64,000 nucleotides of DNA from an uncultured Helicobacter sp. (GTDB taxonomy: Bacteria > Campylobacterota > Campylobacteria > Campylobacterales > Helicobacteraceae), in NCBI GenBank assembly GCA_949298825.1, contig CASFYB010000004.1, positions 57,505-121,504 of the forward strand. The letters are read 5' to 3'. Below, piece after piece: positions 11,133-20,323 of this stretch; position 1 is the first letter of the stretch; the number at the start of each line of letters is the position of its first letter. A model generated the notes under the pieces. It was not told the DNA's origin. It did not search any database and saw nothing but the letters and a program-made list of their open reading frames with translations. The position numbers were made by a program, and so were the translations under genes.

Positions 11133-11138
11133 ATTCTA
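11133..11138 (-). promoter_or_regulatory. Candidate extended -10 promoter of the atp operon
   Basis: In the 58-bp parB-atpF' gap the minus strand reads TGCTAGAAT, an extended -10 of the TGnTAnAAT form, about 30 bp before the atpF' ATG. A second TATAAA lies at 11120-11125. A short palindrome TCCTTGAAGGA at 11108-11118 includes the Shine-Dalgarno sequence. The promoter would let ATPase genes be expressed independently of parAB. Confidence 0.5.
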
Positions 11139-11160
11139 GCAAAAAACTTTAAAGCCAAGC

Positions 11161-12018
11161 TTATTTTTTCAAAATCAAAAGCAAGTCCTGTGCTTCTTTA
11201 GAATTTTGCAATGTAATTATAATTTGATTTGACCTAGTTTTAGCATTTAGGCCACATGCATGAAGCTGGGTTAAAATATCTCCGAGCTCTGGAATATTTT
11301 TTTTTGCATTATTGATAATATTTGTAACATTTGATGCTTTAGTCTTGAAGCTACGGACTAGCTTTTCTACTTCTGCCACACTCAAACGCTGACCAATAAT
11401 AGAATCCATAATCACTTCTTGAGTGTCTTTATCTAAGCCTATTAGCACTTTTGCATGCCCTTGGGTGATCCTCTCATCGATCAAAGCTTCCTGCACAGCA
11501 GGTATCAAGCTCAATAAACGCAAAGTATTGGTAATTTGTGGACGAGATTTTTTCACACGAAGAGCCAGCTCCTCATGTGTAATTTTGTAATCTTCAATTA
11601 ATTTCTGATAAGCCTTAGCCAAATCAATAGGATTTAGCTCTTCTCTTTGGATATTCTCAATCAAAGCCAGCTCATGAAGCTTGGCCATATCCACTTCTGC
11701 AATAATCGCTCTAATTTTTTCTTTTCCAGCAATTTTACTTGCCCTAAGACGCCTCTCTCCAGCAATCAAAGCATAATCATCTCCATCACGATAAACAATA
11801 ATAGGTTGCAACAACCCATGCTCTAAAATAGATTCTGAAAGTTCCTTAAGACTTGAATCTGAAAAGACTTTTCTGGGCTGAAATGGATTTGGACGGATCT
11901 TAGAAATATCTAATTCAATGATATTTTCACTGCGACTGATATTGTTCTCATATGCTTTTTCTACATCACTCAATATTGCATCTAGCCCACGACCAAGCCC
12001 GCTGAGTTTCTTTGCCAT
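11161..12018 (-). CDS. parB: Chromosome partitioning protein ParB (Spo0J, CTP-dependent clamp)
   Basis: About 285 residues from the ATG at 12018 (MAKKLSGLGRGLDAIL, the usual ParB opening), which overlaps the parA stop as TGATG. The N-terminal domain (about 30-120) carries the CTP-binding box GERRLRAS. A central helix-turn-helix (ELALRVKKSRPQITNTLRLL) would bind parS, and the C-terminal part dimerises. ParB loads on parS near the origin and is segregated by ParA. No parS-like palindrome (TGTTTCACGTGAAACA type) was found in the window. A longer start at 12030 was rejected because it lies within parA. Confidence 0.95.
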   Translation of the reverse strand: MAKKLSGLGRGLDAILSDVEKAYENNISRSENIIELDISKIRPNPFQPRKVFSDSSLKELSESILEHGLLQPIIVYRDGDDYALIAGERRLRASKIAGKEKIRAIIAEVDMAKLHELALIENIQREELNPIDLAKAYQKLIEDYKITHEELALRVKKSRPQITNTLRLLSLIPAVQEALIDERITQGHAKVLIGLDKDTQEVIMDSIIGQRLSVAEVEKLVRSFKTKASNVTNIINNAKKNIPELGDILTQLHACGLNAKTRSNQIIITLQNSKEAQDLLLILKK

Positions 12019-12812
12019 CAAGCACCACACAAAATAGATTGAGCTAGATTCTGATAAGCAATAGATCCATTTGACTTCACATCATAAAGCAAAATAGGCT
12101 TGCCAAAGCTTGGGGATTCTGCAAGTTTGACGCTACGCGGGATGATGACATAAGGATTTTCCTTATTACCACTATTTTTAAAAAGCTTGGTATTAAAATG
12201 CTGTGAAAGGTCTGCAAAAACCTGCTTAGAAAGGTTATTCTGTGAAGAATACATAGTTGGCAAAAAGCCCTTAATCTTTAAGTGAGGATTGATATTATCC
12301 TGCAAAAGCTTAATGGTACTAAGCAATTGTGCTAAGCCCTCTAGCGCAAAAAACTCACATTGAATAGGGATGATCACAGAATCAGATGCACTCAAAGCAT
12401 TGATTGTTAAAGGCCCTAATGCAGGAGGAGAATCAATAATAATAAAATCATATAGATGCTTAATTTCTTCAATTGCTTTTTTCAGCAAAAGTTCTCGTCC
12501 AGAAGTCTTTTTATCATAAAATTCTTTTTCCAAACCTACAAGACCGATATTTGATGGCACCAAATGCATATAAGGCATCTCAGTTTCTTGGATGATTTGC
12601 GAGAGTTTTTTGCTTCCTACAAGCACATGATAAATATCAAATTCAATATCACTACGACGAAAACCAAGACTTGTAGTAGCATTAGACTGTGGGTCAAAGT
12701 CGATTAAAAGCACATTTTTCTCGGCCAAAGCCAAAGAAGCAGCCAAGTTTACAGCAGTCGTTGTCTTACCTACACCACCTTTTTGGTTAGCCACTGCGAT
12801 AATTTCACTCAT
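12018..12812 (-). CDS. parA: Chromosome partitioning ATPase ParA (Soj)
   Basis: About 264 residues. The deviant Walker A motif NQKGGVGKTTTAVNLA is near the N-terminus, Walker A' is LLIDFDPQSNATTSLG, and Walker B is FIIIDSPPALG. ParA forms ATP-dependent DNA-bound gradients that move ParB-parS complexes. The ATG at 12812 is preceded by TAGGAG with 5-nt spacing. The GTG two codons earlier overlaps this Shine-Dalgarno sequence and is less likely. It lies 8 bp after birA, in the conserved birA-parA-parB order of Helicobacter. Confidence 0.95.
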   Translation of the reverse strand: MSEIIAVANQKGGVGKTTTAVNLAASLALAEKNVLLIDFDPQSNATTSLGFRRSDIEFDIYHVLVGSKKLSQIIQETEMPYMHLVPSNIGLVGLEKEFYDKKTSGRELLLKKAIEEIKHLYDFIIIDSPPALGPLTINALSASDSVIIPIQCEFFALEGLAQLLSTIKLLQDNINPHLKIKGFLPTMYSSQNNLSKQVFADLSQHFNTKLFKNSGNKENPYVIIPRSVKLAESPSFGKPILLYDVKSNGSIAYQNLAQSILCGA

Positions 12813-12820
12813 ATTCACTC

Positions 12821-13480
12821 CTACCGCGAACTATAAATCTTTTGACATCCTACTAGCAAAGCACCATCTTCCAATAAGGTCGCATCCTTAAACTCTATAA
12901 TATGATTTTGATGATGAAAGCTAAAGTCAAAGTTTTTGTAAAATTCTATCTTATATTTGCTGAAAATTTCCTTCCATGAAGTGGCTTTTTTTATTTTTTT
13001 AAAAAATCTATCCAATATTTCTAGCTCATCAAATCTTCTTCCCAAAGCCCCAAAAGCAGAATCTGAACTAAAAAAATTTAGTCCAATGCCACATATGATG
13101 ATTTCTGATTTTACACTTACCATTACACCACCAGCCTTTTTTTCTCCAATATAAATATCATTGGGCCATTTTAACCATACCTCCACCCCAAGCTCATTAA
13201 TCACCTCTTTAAAGCAGAATCCAAAATAAATAGAAGCGCTCTGTAAGGCCAGATCACTGGGCAATTCCTCTTTGTTTAATGCCAAAGAAAAATATATCCC
13301 CTCTTTGACACTCTCCCAAGTATTACCTCTTGACCCAATACCATGGCTTTGATGCCTTGCTACTAAGCACAAAGAGGGTTGCGCTCTCTCTAAAAGTAGA
13401 GTTTGTGTAGAGGATAAAGTCTCATAGATCTCAACTTTAATGCCATCAAGGCTAAGTTTTTGCGGCTTATTGGATATCAT
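12821..13480 (-). CDS. birA: Biotin--protein ligase BirA (monofunctional, no HTH)
   Basis: About 219 residues from the ATG at 13480, which overlaps the fmt stop as ATGA. The open frame continues upstream to 13594 but only inside fmt. The biotin/AMP-binding motif GIGSRGNTWES and the KWPNDIYIGEKKAGG catalytic region are present. There is no N-terminal winged helix, so it should biotinylate carrier protein (acetyl-CoA carboxylase BCCP) without acting as a repressor. The usual GRGRxG appears as GIGSRGN, as in other compact ligases. Confidence 0.92.
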   Translation of the reverse strand: MISNKPQKLSLDGIKVEIYETLSSTQTLLLERAQPSLCLVARHQSHGIGSRGNTWESVKEGIYFSLALNKEELPSDLALQSASIYFGFCFKEVINELGVEVWLKWPNDIYIGEKKAGGVMVSVKSEIIICGIGLNFFSSDSAFGALGRRFDELEILDRFFKKIKKATSWKEIFSKYKIEFYKNFDFSFHHQNHIIEFKDATLLEDGALLVGCQKIYSSR

Positions 13481-14388
13481 TGCAAGGTATGTCCTATTTT
13501 TAGATTCTGCCCATGTGCATAAATATGCGCGTTTAGTACCTGTTTGCCAGGAGCTTGGATCTGCCCTATTCTCACAGCTTGACCACAAGCACATGCCACC
13601 ACTATCCCCAGCTCATCTATTTCTAAAATCTTGCCTGCCTCACCCCGCTTAGCCTCTAATTTAATATCAAAAAGCTTTAATCCTGAATCTAAAAATACCC
13701 CGGGCCAGCCATCATAAGCGCGTGCCTTTAGCACCATCTTTTTTGCATCACTAAAGCTAACAAGCCCTTCTTGCTTTTTGACCTTTTTACAAAAACTAGC
13801 CATAGCATGCATTTGAGGTAAAAGACAAATCCTTGCTTTAAAAATATCTAAAAGTAGTTCTACCCCCATACTAGCTAGCTTTTTTGACAAATCTAAAAGC
13901 AAGATCTCATCATCATTCCTAAAAGCTCTTATTCCTAAAATCTCTCCACAATCAAGCCCTTTTCTAACGCGCATAGCACTTATGCCAAAAAACTCCTCAT
14001 CATTTAAGATCATTTCTTGTATTGGACTTGCCCCACGATATTTTGGCAGCAAAGAAGCGTGGAGATTGATACAGTCTAAATCCAATAAGCTTTCTGGCAG
14101 AATCTGACCATAGGCCACCACTACCACCATATCAGCCTTAAGGTTTTTTATTTCTCTCACGCAAGTCTCATCAAAACTTTCTGGCTGGAAAATAGGTATA
14201 TTTTTTCCTAGATTCTCTACATAGCTTTTAGTTTCAGGAGCTTTGAGTTCTTTTTTACGACCAAAAGGGCGATCTGGCTGGCAAAAAAGCGCTAAAAGCT
14301 CGATTTCTCCGCTCTCTATCAACCCTTTTAAAACAATGCAGGCAAACTCTGGTGTACCCATAAAAACGATACGTTTTTTCATTATCAT
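13477..14388 (-). CDS. fmt: Methionyl-tRNA formyltransferase
   Basis: A 303-residue enzyme that formylates initiator Met-tRNA using 10-formyl-tetrahydrofolate. The N-terminal formyltransferase domain shows VFMGTPEFA and the catalytic SLLPKYRGASPIQ with the Asn-His-Asp set (INLHASLLP). The C-terminal OB-like domain begins near residue 205. A second ATG two codons in (14382) may be the real start. It follows obgE by one base and overlaps birA by 4 bp. Confidence 0.95.
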   Translation of the reverse strand: MIMKKRIVFMGTPEFACIVLKGLIESGEIELLALFCQPDRPFGRKKELKAPETKSYVENLGKNIPIFQPESFDETCVREIKNLKADMVVVVAYGQILPESLLDLDCINLHASLLPKYRGASPIQEMILNDEEFFGISAMRVRKGLDCGEILGIRAFRNDDEILLLDLSKKLASMGVELLLDIFKARICLLPQMHAMASFCKKVKKQEGLVSFSDAKKMVLKARAYDGWPGVFLDSGLKLFDIKLEAKRGEAGKILEIDELGIVVACACGQAVRIGQIQAPGKQVLNAHIYAHGQNLKIGHTLQ

Positions 14389-14389
14389 C

Positions 14390-15505
14390 CTAGTATTTTG
14401 GTTTTGTAAAATTGCTTAAAAAGTGTTTAAGGGCCTGGATGTTTAATCCAGTAGCCGATGCGATAGGCAGGACAAATTTTAGCTTTCCAGATTCTGTGGT
14501 ATTAGTTTCTAAGCTATCAGGGCCTTGCTCCCAGACTTCTTTTTGCAAAGCTAGATAATACCCAAGATCTTCATCACTGCCAAACTTAGAATCAAAAGCC
14601 CTATCCAGTCTTAAGGCCTCAAAAAACCCTTTTATCTCCTCATCACCCTCCAAGCAATCCACCTTAGAGATCACAACTCCAAAATCTCTAGCCTCAAGCA
14701 CAGAAGAAAACTTCTTAAGCTCTAAACACAAATTTTCAAACTGCTGTATCAAGCCATAACGATATGTACAATCTAGGACAAAAAGCAAGAATTCTGTGCG
14801 CTCAATATGACGCAAAAAATCAAACCCAAGCCCCTTACCTTCACTAGCTCCATCAATAATACCAGGGATATCAGCCATGACAATACTTCTAAAATCACCC
14901 AGATCGATTACACCAAGTTTTGGGGTTAAAGTCGTAAACTCATAATTTGCAATCTCTGGACGCGCATTAGAAATACTAGAAATCAATGTTGATTTGCCCA
15001 CATTAGGATAGCCTACAAGCCCCACATCTGCTATAAGTTTTAACTCCAATCGCACATGAGCGCTCATCCCATCCTGCCCACTTTTGGCAAAATCTGGTCG
15101 TTGATTAACTGATGTTTTAAACCTTGCATTACCAAAGCCTCCATTTCCACCCTTTAGCACACGCACCCTCTGTCCTTGCTCTATCATATCACATAGCACT
15201 TCCCCACTCTCTACATCGCTAATAACAGTGCCTGGCGGGACCTTAATAATCAAATCCTCCCCCCTAGCACCAGTGCGATTTTTAGATTCTCCTGGGATGC
15301 CATTTTGTGCACGGTAGTGCTTTTTCCCACGAAAGCTGCTTAAAGTATCTGTATTTGTATCTACTTCAAAATACACATCTCCACCATCTCCGCCATCTCC
15401 GCCATCAGGCCCTCCATTTTGCACAAACTTCTCCCGCCTAAAGCTCACTGCACCATTTCCGCCCTTGCCAGAAAAGATAAAAATTTCTACACAATCTACA
15501 AACAT
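14390..15505 (-). CDS. obgE: Ribosome-associated GTPase ObgE
   Basis: About 371 residues from ATG 15505 ([18 protein letters not shown]). The glycine-rich Obg fold spans 1-158. The GTPase domain follows with G1 [10 protein letters not shown]3 [16 protein letters not shown] and G4 SKVD. ObgE helps assemble the large ribosomal subunit and couples growth to stress. The C-terminal region is short and has no separate OCT domain. It heads the 15-kb minus-strand run and has its own promoter region shared divergently with icd. Confidence 0.95.
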   Translation of the reverse strand: MFVDCVEIFIFSGKGGNGAVSFRREKFVQNGGPDGGDGGDGGDVYFEVDTNTDTLSSFRGKKHYRAQNGIPGESKNRTGARGEDLIIKVPPGTVISDVESGEVLCDMIEQGQRVRVLKGGNGGFGNARFKTSVNQRPDFAKSGQDGMSAHVRLELKLIADVGLVGYPNVGKSTLISSISNARPEIANYEFTTLTPKLGVIDLGDFRSIVMADIPGIIDGASEGKGLGFDFLRHIERTEFLLFVLDCTYRYGLIQQFENLCLELKKFSSVLEARDFGVVISKVDCLEGDEEIKGFFEALRLDRAFDSKFGSDEDLGYYLALQKEVWEQGPDSLETNTTESGKLKFVLPIASATGLNIQALKHFLSNFTKPKY

Positions 15506-15559
15506 TACGCCCATCCATGCAAATAAAATACTTTAATTTCTATGACTTATAGCTCAATA

Positions 15560-15577
15560 ATTGTAGCAGATTCTGCT
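15560..15577 (-). promoter_or_regulatory. obgE promoter -10 abutting a 13-bp palindrome
   Basis: The minus strand reads AGCAGAATCTGCTACAAT. The last nine bases form an extended -10 (TGCTACAAT; hexamer at 15560-15565). The preceding 13 bases (15565-15577, AGCAGATTCTGCT on the plus strand) are a palindrome around one central base. The same palindrome, again fused to an extended -10, occurs before pyrB at 25875-25892. A second possible -10, TATAAG, is at 15546-15551. The obg-icd gap (15506-15733) contains no gene. Confidence 0.5.
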
Positions 15578-15693
15578 CTAAAGCCCTAAAAAGCCTAGAG
15601 TATCTCTATAAGTCTTGCTTATTAACTTTTCAAAATTTAAATTTTTGTTAACCTTATTAAACAAAAAATTATAAAAAATGTTATTTTTTATCC

Positions 15694-15699
15694 TATACT
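15694..15699 (+). promoter_or_regulatory. Candidate -10 element for icd
   Basis: TATACT lies 35 bp before the icd ATG in a very AT-rich tract (15630-15720) with no competing gene. No clear -35 box is visible, as usual for Helicobacter housekeeping promoters. Confidence 0.4.
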
Positions 15700-15733
15700 T
15701 TAAAAAATAAAATTTTATCTTGAAGGATTGATT

Positions 15734-17947
15734 ATGCATATTACCTACACTATAACCGATGAATCTCCTGCACTAGCCACTTACTCATTTTTGCCAATCA
15801 TAGAGGCCTTCTTAAGCACTGTAAATATCCCCATCAAGACTGCTGATATCTCTCTTGCTGGCAGGATCCTTGCTTCCTTTCCAGAATATATTCAAGATTC
15901 CCAACTTATAGAAGATGATTTAAAAAAGCTCTCAGAGCTAGTTAATGATCCATCAGCTAATCTCATCAAAACTCCCAATATCTCTGCTTCTATACCTCAA
16001 TTAAAAGCAGCCATTACAGAGCTACAAAACAAGGGCTTTAATATCCCTAACTATCCTGATTCCCCAAATAGTGAGAAAGAAAAAGATATCTATGCTAGAT
16101 ATGCCAAGATTCTAGGATCTGCGGTTAACCCACTGCTCCGCCAAGGCAACTCAGATCGTCGATCTACAAAATCTGTTAAATCTTATGCACAAAAAAACCC
16201 CTACAAAACCATGCCTTTTGACAAAAATAGCAAAACACGTGTTTCCTATATGAATAAGGGGGATTTTTTCAGCAATGAAAAGGCTATTCAAATTAAGAAT
16301 CCAACTCTAGCAAGCATCATCTTTAAAAGCAAAAATGGGGCTAAGGAAGTCTTGAAAAATAATATCGCTTTAGAAAAAGATGAAATCCTAGATGCAAGCT
16401 TTATGAGCATTAAGGCTTTAGAAAAATTTTATGAAGAAGAAATAAAATATGCCAAAGATAAGGATATTCTACTTTCCTTGCATCTTAAAGCCACGATGAT
16501 GAAAGTTAGCGATCCTATTATCTTTGGAGCATGCATTAAAGTTTTTTTCAAAGATCTATTTAATGAATTTCATGATGAATTTATAGCGCTAGATATCAAT
16601 CCAAATAACGGTATTAGCGAGCTATTAACTAAAATTGAAAAATCTCCAAAAAAAGAAGCCATCCTAAAAAAATATAATGAAATCCTACAAAATAGCGCCA
16701 ATCTATATATGGTAGATCCTGCTAAAAAAATCAGCAATCTACATGTACCAAGTGATGTCATCATCGATGCTTCTATGCCAGCAATGCTAAAAAATGGAGC
16801 AAAGCTTTGGAATGCTAATAACCAACTTCAAGATACCAATGCACTCATTCCGGATCAGACTTATGCGACTATCTATGAGGCTGTTTTAGAGTTCATGCAT
16901 CAAAATGGTTCGTTAGATCCGAGCACTCTAGGATCTGTATCCAATGTCGGCTTAATGGCTAAAAAAGCTCAAGAGTATGGCTCTCATGATAAAACCTTTG
17001 TAGCAAAAGAGGATGGATTTTTTGAGATTCTTGACCAAGAGGGTGAAGTTCTTTTAAGCTTTGAAGTCCAAAAGGGGGATATCTTCCGTGCTTCAGAGGC
17101 AAAGATTGAGGCTATTTTAAACTGGATTGATTTGGGCATAGAAAGACAGCAGCTAAGCCAAACTACTGCTTTATTTTGGCTAGATGAAAAACGCCCTAGC
17201 AATAAAATCATGATAGATATCATCCACAAAAGACTGAAAGAAAAAAATGCAGAAATTGGCATCCTCCCTCCAAAACAAGCCTGCCTAAAAACCTTAGAGC
17301 TGATCTTGGAAGGAAAAAATGTCATTTCTATCACGGGCAATGTTTTACGTGATTACCTTACAGATCTTTTTCCTATTTTAGAGTTAGGCACAAGCGCAAA
17401 GATGCTTTCTATCGTGCCAATGCTAAATGGAGGGGCTATGTTTGAGACAGGTGCTGGGGGATCTGCTCCAAAGCAAGTCCAACAACTCATAGAAGAAAAT
17501 CACTTGCGCTGGGATAGCTTAGGGGAATTTCTAGCATTGCAAGCTAGCCTTGAATTTTATGCGCAAAAAAACCAACATCAACAAGCTCAGATTCTTGCTG
17601 ATGCGCTAGATAGTGCAACCAGTACTTGGCTAGAAGAAAATAAAGCCCCATTAAGAGAGGCAAAACAAGATGATAATCGCACCTCACATTTCTATCTAGC
17701 GCTATACTTTGCCAAAGCTCTAAGCGAGCAGACCAAAGATCAAAAACTCCAGATATTTTTCAAAGATATCGCTCAAAAACTGATGGATAATGAAAATAAA
17801 ATCAGAGAAGAATTTCTAAGCAAAGAAGGAAAAAGCATAGATTTAGGAGGGTATTATAAGTTTGATGATACCAAAGCCTCTAAAATTATGCGTCCTAGTG
17901 ATACTTTTAATGTAATCATTAAAGAAATCAAAGAAGCAAAACTCTAA
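15734..17947 (+). CDS. icd: NADP-dependent isocitrate dehydrogenase, monomeric type
   Basis: About 737 residues, converting isocitrate to 2-oxoglutarate and CO2 with NADP reduction in the TCA cycle. The length and motifs (YARYAKILGSAVNPLLRQGNSDRR, VSYMNKGDFF, MLNGGAMFETGAGGSAPK) identify the monomeric family, not the roughly 420-residue dimeric enzyme known in H. pylori. Campylobacter has the monomeric type. The ATG at 15734 has AAGGA six bases upstream; the TTG at 15728 is disfavoured. It is a single-gene unit on the plus strand ending at a strong bidirectional terminator. Confidence 0.96.
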   Translation: MHITYTITDESPALATYSFLPIIEAFLSTVNIPIKTADISLAGRILASFPEYIQDSQLIEDDLKKLSELVNDPSANLIKTPNISASIPQLKAAITELQNKGFNIPNYPDSPNSEKEKDIYARYAKILGSAVNPLLRQGNSDRRSTKSVKSYAQKNPYKTMPFDKNSKTRVSYMNKGDFFSNEKAIQIKNPTLASIIFKSKNGAKEVLKNNIALEKDEILDASFMSIKALEKFYEEEIKYAKDKDILLSLHLKATMMKVSDPIIFGACIKVFFKDLFNEFHDEFIALDINPNNGISELLTKIEKSPKKEAILKKYNEILQNSANLYMVDPAKKISNLHVPSDVIIDASMPAMLKNGAKLWNANNQLQDTNALIPDQTYATIYEAVLEFMHQNGSLDPSTLGSVSNVGLMAKKAQEYGSHDKTFVAKEDGFFEILDQEGEVLLSFEVQKGDIFRASEAKIEAILNWIDLGIERQQLSQTTALFWLDEKRPSNKIMIDIIHKRLKEKNAEIGILPPKQACLKTLELILEGKNVISITGNVLRDYLTDLFPILELGTSAKMLSIVPMLNGGAMFETGAGGSAPKQVQQLIEENHLRWDSLGEFLALQASLEFYAQKNQHQQAQILADALDSATSTWLEENKAPLREAKQDDNRTSHFYLALYFAKALSEQTKDQKLQIFFKDIAQKLMDNENKIREEFLSKEGKSIDLGGYYKFDDTKASKIMRPSDTFNVIIKEIKEAKL

Positions 17948-17971
17948 ATCTATGGCTAATTGCCATAGATT
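17947..17971. terminator. Bidirectional terminator between icd and the CorC/TlyC gene
   Basis: A perfect 10-bp stem (AATCTATGGC paired with GCCATAGATT) with a TAATT loop sits between two convergent genes and overlaps both stop codons. T-rich sequence follows on each strand, fitting factor-independent termination in both directions. Confidence 0.85.
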
Positions 17972-19298
17972 ATTCTTGCTCTTCTTGAAGTTTCTTTAAG
18001 CGAAGCTGCTTTATCCTAGCTCCATCCATCTGCATTACTTCAAATTCACAGACCTCATCCTTGACCATATCGCCAACAACTGGAAGCCCTCCAAGCAAGG
18101 CAAAAACATAGCCTCCAATAGTCACTTGTTCAGCCTGATCATCAAAGTTTATCCCACAAATTTCCTCAACACTCTCAAGATCCATCATCCCATCTAATAC
18201 AAATGTCCTATCATCAATACGCACCCAATCTTGAGTAGCATGCTCATCATGTTCATCAGAAATATCACCCATAATCTCTTCGATAATATCCTCCATAGTC
18301 AAAAGACCGGCTGTACCACCATATTCATCGACGACCAAAGCAGTATGGATCTGCTCTTTATTCATCTTGGTTAGAATCTGAGAAATAGAAGCAGTCTCTG
18401 GGACAATCAACATCTTTCTTAAAATACTTTTTAAATCAGGTTCTTTTTGCACAAAGCTGCTCTGCAAAAGATCTCTAATGTGAATCATGCCTAAAATATT
18501 ATCTTTGCTACCCTCAAAATATGGGTAACGTGTATGGTGTGTCTCCATTATCGTAGTCATATTTTCTGCATAACTCTTATCAGCACTTAGGGCTATCATA
18601 TCCTTGCGTGGGGTCATGATCTCTTTTGCGATCGTATCTGAGAAATCAACCGCATTTTTAATAATTTCTCCTTCAATAGAATCAATCAATCCACCCTTAA
18701 GCCCCTCATCTACAATAATTTTTAGCTCCTCTTCAGAATGGATAGATTCCTCATGTCCTAGATGAATTTTAAAAAGCCTTAAAAAAGATGTCGCCAATAA
18801 GTCAAAAAAACTAATAACCGGATAGAAAAACAACCAAAAAATATGCAGTGGCCTAACTATTAAAAGCACGCAGGCTTCAGCCTTAGCAATCGCAATAGAC
18901 TTAGGGACTATCTCCCCTAAAACCACATGCAAAAGTGTAATGAAGATAAAGGCAATCACAAGACTTAAAGAATGAAGCAACAAGCCATCCAAGCTAAAAA
19001 AGCTGCCAAAACACCAAACCAAAAGCTTGGCTACTGCTGGCTCGCCAATCCAACCAAGACCAAGAGATGAAAGAGTGATGCCTAGCTGCGTAGCAGAAAG
19101 ATAGGTATCCAAACGCTGAGTGATGCGAAGGGCAAGTGCGGCATTTTTAGTATTTTTGCCATGAGGTGCCTTAGCAAGCTCTTCTAAGCGTGTACGACGC
19201 ACTTTAACAATCGCAAATTCAGAAACTACAAAAAAAGCATTAAGAAAAACCAAAAAAAGTGTAAGAATAAGCATAAAAGCCCAATGGGAAGGGTCCAA
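17970..19298 (-). CDS. CNNM/CBS-domain membrane protein (CorC/TlyC/HlyC family)
   Basis: A 442-residue inner-membrane protein with a DUF21/CNNM transmembrane domain (about 1-190, four hydrophobic stretches), a CBS pair (about 205-335, MTPRKDMIALSADKS and VVDEYGGTAGLLTMEDIIEEIMGDI) and a C-terminal CorC_HlyC domain (about 350-435). Members have been called hemolysins, but the family is now linked to magnesium or cobalt efflux and homeostasis. Haemolytic activity should not be assumed. The start appears to be TTG at 19298, with AAGGAG five bases upstream. Confidence 0.88.
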   Translation of the reverse strand: MDPSHWAFMLILTLFLVFLNAFFVVSEFAIVKVRRTRLEELAKAPHGKNTKNAALALRITQRLDTYLSATQLGITLSSLGLGWIGEPAVAKLLVWCFGSFFSLDGLLLHSLSLVIAFIFITLLHVVLGEIVPKSIAIAKAEACVLLIVRPLHIFWLFFYPVISFFDLLATSFLRLFKIHLGHEESIHSEEELKIIVDEGLKGGLIDSIEGEIIKNAVDFSDTIAKEIMTPRKDMIALSADKSYAENMTTIMETHHTRYPYFEGSKDNILGMIHIRDLLQSSFVQKEPDLKSILRKMLIVPETASISQILTKMNKEQIHTALVVDEYGGTAGLLTMEDIIEEIMGDISDEHDEHATQDWVRIDDRTFVLDGMMDLESVEEICGINFDDQAEQVTIGGYVFALLGGLPVVGDMVKDEVCEFEVMQMDGARIKQLRLKKLQEEQE

Positions 19299-19330
19299 AG
19301 ATACTCCTTAGATATTAAAGAATAGTTGAC

Positions 19331-19336
19331 ATTGTA
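19331..19336 (-). promoter_or_regulatory. Extended -10 for the CNNM/CBS gene
   Basis: The minus strand reads TGCTACAAT about 33 bp before the TTG start, just beyond the terminator of the pet operon, so the gene can be expressed on its own. Confidence 0.5.
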
Positions 19337-19365
19337 GCATAGATTTTAAACAAAGGGATTAAAGA

Positions 19366-19395
19366 CTATATGCAGATTCTCCAATCTGCATATAG
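19366..19395 (-). terminator. Terminator of the petABC operon
   Basis: A perfect 13-bp stem (CTATATGCAGATT paired with AATCTGCATATAG) with a four-base loop begins 10 bp past the petC stop. The following minus-strand bases (TCTTTAATCCC) are only moderately T-rich, but the stem is long. It separates petC from the next minus-strand gene. Confidence 0.7.
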
Positions 19396-19405
19396 TTGAG
19401 AATTA

Positions 19406-20323
19406 TTAGTGTAGATCTTTCCAGATTTTGCGCTTCCAAGCATAGGCCAAAATAGAAAGCACAGCAAAGAAAATCATAATTTTGATTCCAAGAGAATCTC
19501 TTTCTGCTTTTTTGCTATCACCCACATCTTGGATATATTTGACAATCTGCTTTTGAGCAGCTTCATTTACACCTACACGAGGCATCGCAGTACCAGCAAG
19601 CTCTTTTTGAGGATTATTGATAAAAATATTGAGATAATGCTCACCCTTAGCTCGTATCATCATAGATAAATCAGGAGCTTTAGCACCTAAGTATTTAGAT
19701 AAATCTTCATCAGAAGTCAAAGCATGTACACCATCATACTTCATACCATGGCAACGTCCACAAGCCTGTGCAAAAACTTCTTTATTGCTCAAACTTGCTG
19801 GAGCTATGGATTTGAAATAAGCCACAATATCCACAATCTCAGAATCATCCAAAATGCCTTTAAATGCGCTCATTGGATAATCAAGCTTGCCTTCATTAGC
19901 CGCTTCGCACTTCTTAGCATCTTCCTTATCCATTCCCTCACAGCTTACTTTAAACTTATGAGAAACATTTGCTGCCCTTACTGGATCGGCAATAAAGTTT
20001 GCTAAGTACTTTTCATCAAATACAGCACCCGCATGCGATAAATCTGGTGGTACAACTCCAAATGAACTAGCAGCACTAGCAGCATCCATAGGCGCATCTA
20101 CACCATCTGAAGTAATGCCATGACAAGAAGCACAATTACTCATAGCCAAGTCCTTACCTCTTGTGGCATCTGCCTTACTCATATCAAAATCACGCAAATC
20201 TTTAAACTGGAAATCAGCAGGTGCGGCTGCTGGATGCATAACAGAATGCGCCAATGGCTCTACGCCCCAATAAATCACTCCAATTACAACAATTAAAATA
20301 GCTAGGATTTTTAACTCTCTCAT
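19406..20323 (-). CDS. petC: Cytochrome bc1 complex dihaem cytochrome c subunit
   Basis: A 305-residue periplasm-facing c-type cytochrome with an N-terminal membrane helix (about 5-22), two haem c sites (C64-A-S-C67-H68 and C189-G-R-C192-H193), nearby candidate Met ligands (YPMSAF and AMPRVG), and a C-terminal anchor (about 280-297). It accepts electrons from the Rieske centre and passes them towards cytochrome c or the cbb3 oxidase. A dihaem form in place of monohaem c1 is characteristic of Campylobacterota. Its start overlaps petB by 4 bp. Confidence 0.93.
   Translation of the reverse strand: MRELKILAILIVVIGVIYWGVEPLAHSVMHPAAAPADFQFKDLRDFDMSKADATRGKDLAMSNCASCHGITSDGVDAPMDAASAASSFGVVPPDLSHAGAVFDEKYLANFIADPVRAANVSHKFKVSCEGMDKEDAKKCEAANEGKLDYPMSAFKGILDDSEIVDIVAYFKSIAPASLSNKEVFAQACGRCHGMKYDGVHALTSDEDLSKYLGAKAPDLSMMIRAKGEHYLNIFINNPQKELAGTAMPRVGVNEAAQKQIVKYIQDVGDSKKAERDSLGIKIMIFFAVLSILAYAWKRKIWKDLH

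Noticed and set aside
11161..12812. Expectation of a parS site near parAB
   Set aside because: No TGTTTCACGTGAAACA-like palindrome was seen in or around the genes.
13480..13594. N-terminal extension of birA by 38 codons
   Set aside because: It lies in fmt coding sequence in another frame; the ATGA overlap at 13477-13480 is the natural coupled start.
17970..19298. Calling the CorC/TlyC gene a hemolysin
   Set aside because: The domain set (CNNM, CBS, CorC_HlyC) points to ion homeostasis; the hemolysin name is historical.
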